Source of the DNA: Hevea brasiliensis
Lineage: Eukaryota; Streptophyta; Magnoliopsida; Malpighiales; Euphorbiaceae
Direction: 5' to 3'
Length of the DNA: 64,000 bases
Assembly: GCF_030052815.1 (NCBI RefSeq)
Contig: NC_079496.1
Coordinates: forward strand, 68,995,652 to 69,059,651
A program made the position numbers and the translations under genes. The stretch's first letter is position 1; every line of letters begins with the position of its first letter. The notes beneath the pieces are model-generated. The model made no database searches and was not told where the DNA came from. It saw only the letters and a program-made list of their open reading frames with translations. Positions 59,606 through 64,000 of the stretch are shown piece after piece.

Positions 59606-61213
59606 GCGATTTTAGCTGGTGTGATGCATAGGCAATGACATTTCGATCTTGCATCAATACACAGCCTAACCCATTGTGAGAAGCATCACTATAAACTGTG
59701 TATTCTTTACCTGGAGTAGGTAAAGTCAAGACTGGAGCTTCAGTTAAACATTTCTTCAATTCATCAAAAATTTGTTGGCATTTATCCGTCCACTGAAATT
59801 TCACATCTTTTCTAAGTAGCTTGGTCAATGGATATGCCAACATGGAGAATCCCTTCACAAACCGACGGTAGTATCCAGCTAAACCCAGAAAACTGCGAAT
59901 CTCTGTGATATTTCTGGGAGGCCTCCAATTAAGGACAGCTTTTATCTTACTTGGATCTACCTTGATGCCCTCTTCTGATACTACATGCCCCAAGAAAGAT
60001 ATTTCCTTCAGCCAAAATTCACATTTCAACAATTTGGCATATAGTTGTTTCTCCCTTAAAGTCTGCAGTACAATCCGTAGATGTATATCATGCTCTTTTG
60101 CACTCCTCGAATAGACCGATATATCATCTATGAATACCACAACAAACTGGTCAAGGTATGGTCTGAAGATAGTGTTCATCATATCCATAAAAGCAGCCGG
60201 AGCATTAGTCAACCCGAATGGCATGACCAAGAATTCATAATGGCCGTAGCGGGTTCTAAAGGCAGTTTTAGCAAAACTCTACTCTTGTACTTTTAACTGA
60301 TAATAACCTGATCTCAGGTCAATTTTGGAGAACACAGCTGCACCCCTCAACTGATCAAACAAGTCATCAATGTGGGGCAATGGGTATCTATTCTTTATTG
60401 TCACCTTATTCAACTGCCGATAATCAATACACAAATGGAGAGTGCCATCCTTCTTCTTTACAAATAACACCGGCGCTCCCCAAGGTGACACACTAGGGCG
60501 GATAAAGCCCTTGTCAAGCAATTCTTGCAATTGCACTTTCAACTCTTTCAGTTCTACAGGTGCCATTCTATACGGCGTTATGGAGATTGGGTCCACACCA
60601 TGCATAACATCAATCTCAAACTGCACCTCTCTTTCTGGATGTAATCCTGGCAGTTCATCAGGAAACACATCCGGAAAGTCACATACAGTAGGGATGTCCC
60701 TCAGTGCTGGACTCCCCACTTGGGTGTCTATCACATGTGCCAAGTATGCTTCACACCCCTTTCTGATCATCCTTCTGGCTAGTGCAGCAGAAATGATGTT
60801 TAATGGTAGTAAATGCCTCTCCCCATGTATTACCACATCGCTATACAAAGGGAGACCAAAAGTGACTGTCTTCAGTCAATCATGGCGTGATGCCTGGCTA
60901 ACCAATCCATGCCCAAGATGATATCATACTCTCTGAAGGGCATTTCAATCAAATCTGATAGGAAAACATGTCCTTGGATCACCAAAGGACAGTCCTTATA
61001 AATTCTGTTGACCCGGCCCTCTTGTCCTAACGGACTAGTTACTAGCACTTCAAAACCCATTTGGACACATGGAACAGCAAGTGAACTGACTATGCTAGCA
61101 CTAACATATGAATGGGTTGAACCCGAATCAAACAACACAAATACTTCTTGATCAGAGATAGAGAATGTACCAGTTACAACATCAGAAGTCTCAGCCTCTT
61201 CTCGCTGTCTCAT
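59496..61213 (-). pseudogene. D1 pol: protease, RT, RNase H start (broken)
   Basis: Protease (61213-60872) has VLFDSGSTHSYVS and [18 protein letters not shown]. It breaks where 7 bp are missing between short GACTG repeats near 60872-60880. The next frame (60848-60279) holds [14 protein letters not shown] and [13 protein letters not shown], ending at a single TAG. RT continues (60230 down) with an intact FIDDISVYS, the connection [17 protein letters not shown] and RNase [16 protein letters not shown]. It shifts frame after KIWR near 59545. The long conserved stretches suggest decay is recent compared with A0. Confidence 0.93.
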
Positions 61214-61594
61214 CGTGTAGACTCTGGCTAAAGCACTCCCTTGTGCTGACTGACCAACCGTACCTTGACTGCCTGAAGCAGTGCCTCTACCTCTGCCTCT
61301 TCCTCTGCCAACAGACTGTGAACCTCTGGGAGCAGGACTCTAAAGAGATCCTTCAGCAGTAGTAGGAGCTAGACCATATCTCGGAGCACTAGTGCAGTCT
61401 TTAGCTATATGGCCCTTACCTCCACAATTAAAACAAGCTCTAGTAGCCCAATAGAATTCCCCCCCATGAATCTTGCCACAAGTCTCACAGGGGCAGGCAG
61501 AATGTGAACCCCTGCTCGACTGCTGACCAGACTTAGGGGGTCTCTATCCAGAAAATCTGCCCCTACCAAATCTTTCACCTTGACCCCTGCTGGG
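61214..61594 (-). pseudogene. D1 gag end: zinc knuckles and Gly/Arg linker
   Basis: The minus-strand text gives knuckles CETCGKIHGG and CFNCGGKGHIAKDC, then a Pro/Thr stretch with a stop near 61341, the run GRGRGRGRG and the linker QSAQGSALARVYTMRQREE that leads into protease in the same frame. The capsid part of gag is beyond 61595, outside the window. Confidence 0.82.
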
Positions 61595-64000
61595 TGTCAC
61601 ACCCTACCCCTCTGTAAGGCATAACATGATCCCGTAGTATACCTAATGAATTACCAACTCCGTCTACTGATAACCCATTAAATACACTACAAGGGATTTT
61701 AAAAACTTTTCTTGCTTCTTTTACAATGGTGAGCACTATTTACAGGTGTTAAAAACCTTTTTGAACTAAAGTGATAGAACTAACACATTTGAATTATTTG
61801 GAATTTCTGTAAAAATTTTGGCAGAGTGCCATCTGTATTTTGGATAAAACAGTTCTTCAGAAAACCTGTAAAAAGCACTTCAATAATTTTTTCCAAATCT
61901 TAACTCCAACATTTTTCTCAACACAACATGTTTCACAACTCAAATCCACTGTGATTGTTCAAAGATTGCGATACAAGAAATATAATACAATTTTTACCAA
62001 CCAAAATAACTCATAATTATTTTACAACTTCAATGTACAATTTGAATTTACAACTGCTCAAAACCAAAAACAATAGATACATACAGTGGTCATACATTAC
62101 AGTACAAAATGCAAAATGTTGGTATACTCATTATACCCGGTAGTCTCTCGCTGGAGGTACTAGCAGCCTAGTCTGCTGCCCTGTCTGTCTGTCTACCTGC
62201 GACAGCAATAAAAAGCTATCGCTGAGACGATGTCTCAGTGGTGCACAACATTAACCAAATACAATTTAAATCACAATTCATAAATCATATAAATAGTGGA
62301 TACTTAAAAGCATAGTTAATTTCAAGACAGTAATTGTCAACAAGAATTTAAACTCCATTTCTCAATATCACAATAAATTTCAATAAGTCAGATCATGGTT
62401 GAATTCAAAAGACAGTATATGTCAATAAGAGTTAAAATTCATTTCACAATCTCACAATACATATCAATAAATCACACACAGCTTAATCATGTTCCAAAGT
62501 TCAATTCGTCCCAAAAGCCGATGGCTAATGAGGTATTCAATTCGTCCCAAAAGTCGATGACTAATGAGGAATAACATATCTAGCTAGCAAAAATATGAGT
62601 ACTCATTGAATTCGTCCTCAACAGGCACACACCTTAACACTTCAGCCAGAGAGGGAATTCAATTCGTCCCACTAGACAAGCTAGCGAGGAATACAATCAA
62701 TATACATGATAGCTGTGGTTTCAAACCATTTCCAATGTTTTTCAATCAATAAGTATCCATCAATATCATTCAAACAATTTCTCACAGTTTTAAATCATTT
62801 ACAATGCTTTTCAAGCAATAAATATCCATTCAAACACATTTTCACAATTTAAAACAATAATGTACAAATACTCATAATTCATTTCAATTGAAAAATTCAA
62901 AAGAAATAGTTGTTGTGCACAAACCTTTGATGACTGTCTCCTGGTCTGGACTCAGTGTATATTTCCCTTTCCCTTAGTCTTTACTAACTGAGAAACAGAA
63001 TTTGAAGTGTTTCAGTACTAAATTAAACTGTCTCTAACAATAATGTTCGATAAATAATTCACTGAAAGCTATTATTTGCTTAATTACCTAATATACCGAC
63101 CCTCGATGCGTTCTAGGTAAATTAGGTTTTAGTGTCATTAATATGTCACATTCGATAGTGTTTTAGGGTTGGTACACGTTACCAATTTCATTTCCTTGTT
63201 TAGTGCATTTTATTGCAAATTGCTGTATTCCGGTATACTAGTTTGACCTAGCCGGAAGACATACTTCCCTCGGTTTTCGGGTTTCGGTCAAAACTACAAA
63301 CTTGTAGATCCATATCTTACGGAATGCGGGGAAAAATTTTAGGTCAATCCGAGTTATGTAGACCAAGTTATGGTTATTTTACTATTGCTGGTCAAATGGC
63401 ATCAAATTAGGTCATTTTAGGTCAAATTTGGTCAACTTTGGTTCGGCCAGTTTTTGGACTCGAACTTGTGCAAGCTGTTTGACTTGCTTATGGTCATTTC
63501 TGAGCTTTGGTGTCTTCATGAGACTTGTAGGTATGGGTCTTAAATATTCATGGTTAAAATTTCAGGTCAATTGGACCTGTTTTGAGTGAGTTATGGCCTA
63601 AACACTAACTGCTACCCAAATGGTCAGTTTTCAGGCCTCACTTGCACTTAATCCAAATTGGTCATTTTTCATGCTACCTTGCAAGCAGAATTTTGGTATG
63701 CTTTCTCAATGAAAGTTGGCACATTTTGTACCTATTTTCACCTCCAATTGGTCTCATACCAATTGGAGTTACACATTTAAAGTTATAGGTTAAAATGTAC
63801 ACTGTCCTTAATTACCTTGCTTAAACATGTAGCAATTACACATTTACCTTACCATAAATCCACTCCTCAACCCAATTCTGTTTTGGTACATTACCAAAAC
63901 CATATACCACTTCACTTTAAAGTCACTTTGGGCAGAATACAAACATCCTCAATACACCAAATAAAACTCTAATTCATAAAGTCCAATTACAACCATAAAT
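61595..64000 (-). repeat. Reverse family-B LTR, truncated by the window end
   Basis: It starts TGTCACACCCTACCCC and matches the reverse complement of the B1 LTR end and the B0 LTR at 5354. It is inserted in D1 gag after CTGGG. It carries local duplications: an about 110-bp block around 62280-62470, a 35-bp block at about 62505-62575 (attcgtcccaaaag) and one at about 62725-62840. The other end is outside the window, so a solo LTR and a full element cannot be told apart. Confidence 0.9.
62199..62238 (-). other. Two adjacent hairpins in the family-B LTR
   Basis: GCGACAGC (62199-62206) pairs with GCTATCGC (62215-62222) with one mismatch. CTGAGAC (62222-62228) pairs perfectly with GTCTCAG (62232-62238) across a 3-base loop. 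Spacing and order match 54913-54952 in D1. Confidence 0.82.

Larger units (their letters stand above)
54202..61594 (-). mobile_element. Gypsy (Tekay/Del-like) element D1, reverse, 5' part cut
   Basis: It comprises a complete 3' LTR (54202-57758), polypurine tract, pol and the zinc-knuckle end of gag, all on the minus strand. It is inserted in the Cop-2 LTR; the five bases before it are CCCTT, and the partner repeat lies outside the window. The rest of gag and the 5' LTR lie beyond another LTR inserted at 61595. Its pol is very close to that of B1, but its LTR is distinct in most of its length. Confidence 0.92.

Overview
This is a repeat-only stretch of a plant nuclear genome, probably a dicot with a large, retrotransposon-rich genome. 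The sequence alone does not fix the species. I see no host gene, rRNA, tRNA or CRISPR. Almost every base can be assigned to LTR retrotransposons nested in one another. Two superfamilies are present. The Ty3/gypsy elements look like chromoviruses of the Tekay/Del type: LTRs of 3.1-4.1 kb starting TGTAACACC, a tRNA-Met type primer site (GGTATCAGAGC), and a gag-PR-RT-RNaseH-INT polyprotein ending in a chromodomain-like tail. The Ty1/copia elements have 2.1 kb LTRs starting TGTTAGTA and the order gag-PR-INT-RT-RNaseH. Every coding region carries stops or frameshifts, so all copies are dead as protein sources.

Layout. 1-5353: a gypsy pol fragment (A0) split by a 4.1 kb solo LTR of family A (781-4872, TSD CATAT). 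5354-8096: a reverse LTR of family B (B0), split by element B1 (8097-40062, TSD ACCCA) and resuming at 40068. B1 is a full gypsy element. Its pol is split by complete element A1 (12681-23675, TSD AGTCC/AGTCT), and its 3' LTR is split by complete reverse copia element Cop-1 (28016-37534, TSD GTAAA). About 40300-42831: a patchwork of reverse LTR fragments (B-like, copia, family A). 42832-47843: the 3' half of gypsy element A2 with its 3' LTR, inserted in the leader of forward copia element Cop-2 (47844-54201). The Cop-2 3' LTR is cut by reverse gypsy element D1 (54202-61594), whose gag is cut by another reverse family-B LTR that runs out of the window (61595-64000).

The most unusual observation is a 75-bp GT-AG intron-like segment inside the integrase of both family-A copies (A1 and A2). 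It is absent from B1 and D1. It carries an in-frame stop, and its removal restores the uninterrupted integrase frame in A1. Other points of interest are a ten-unit array of about 35 bp in the Cop-1 leader in which most units hold a hairpin, a thrice-repeated leader motif shared by both copia elements, conserved LTR hairpins, internally deleted elements (B1 lacks the capsid part of gag, Cop-1 lacks protease), and a cluster of CAG/CTG differences in Cop-1 that may be sequencing artefacts. Families were assigned by reading motifs and comparing copies within the window; no database search was possible.
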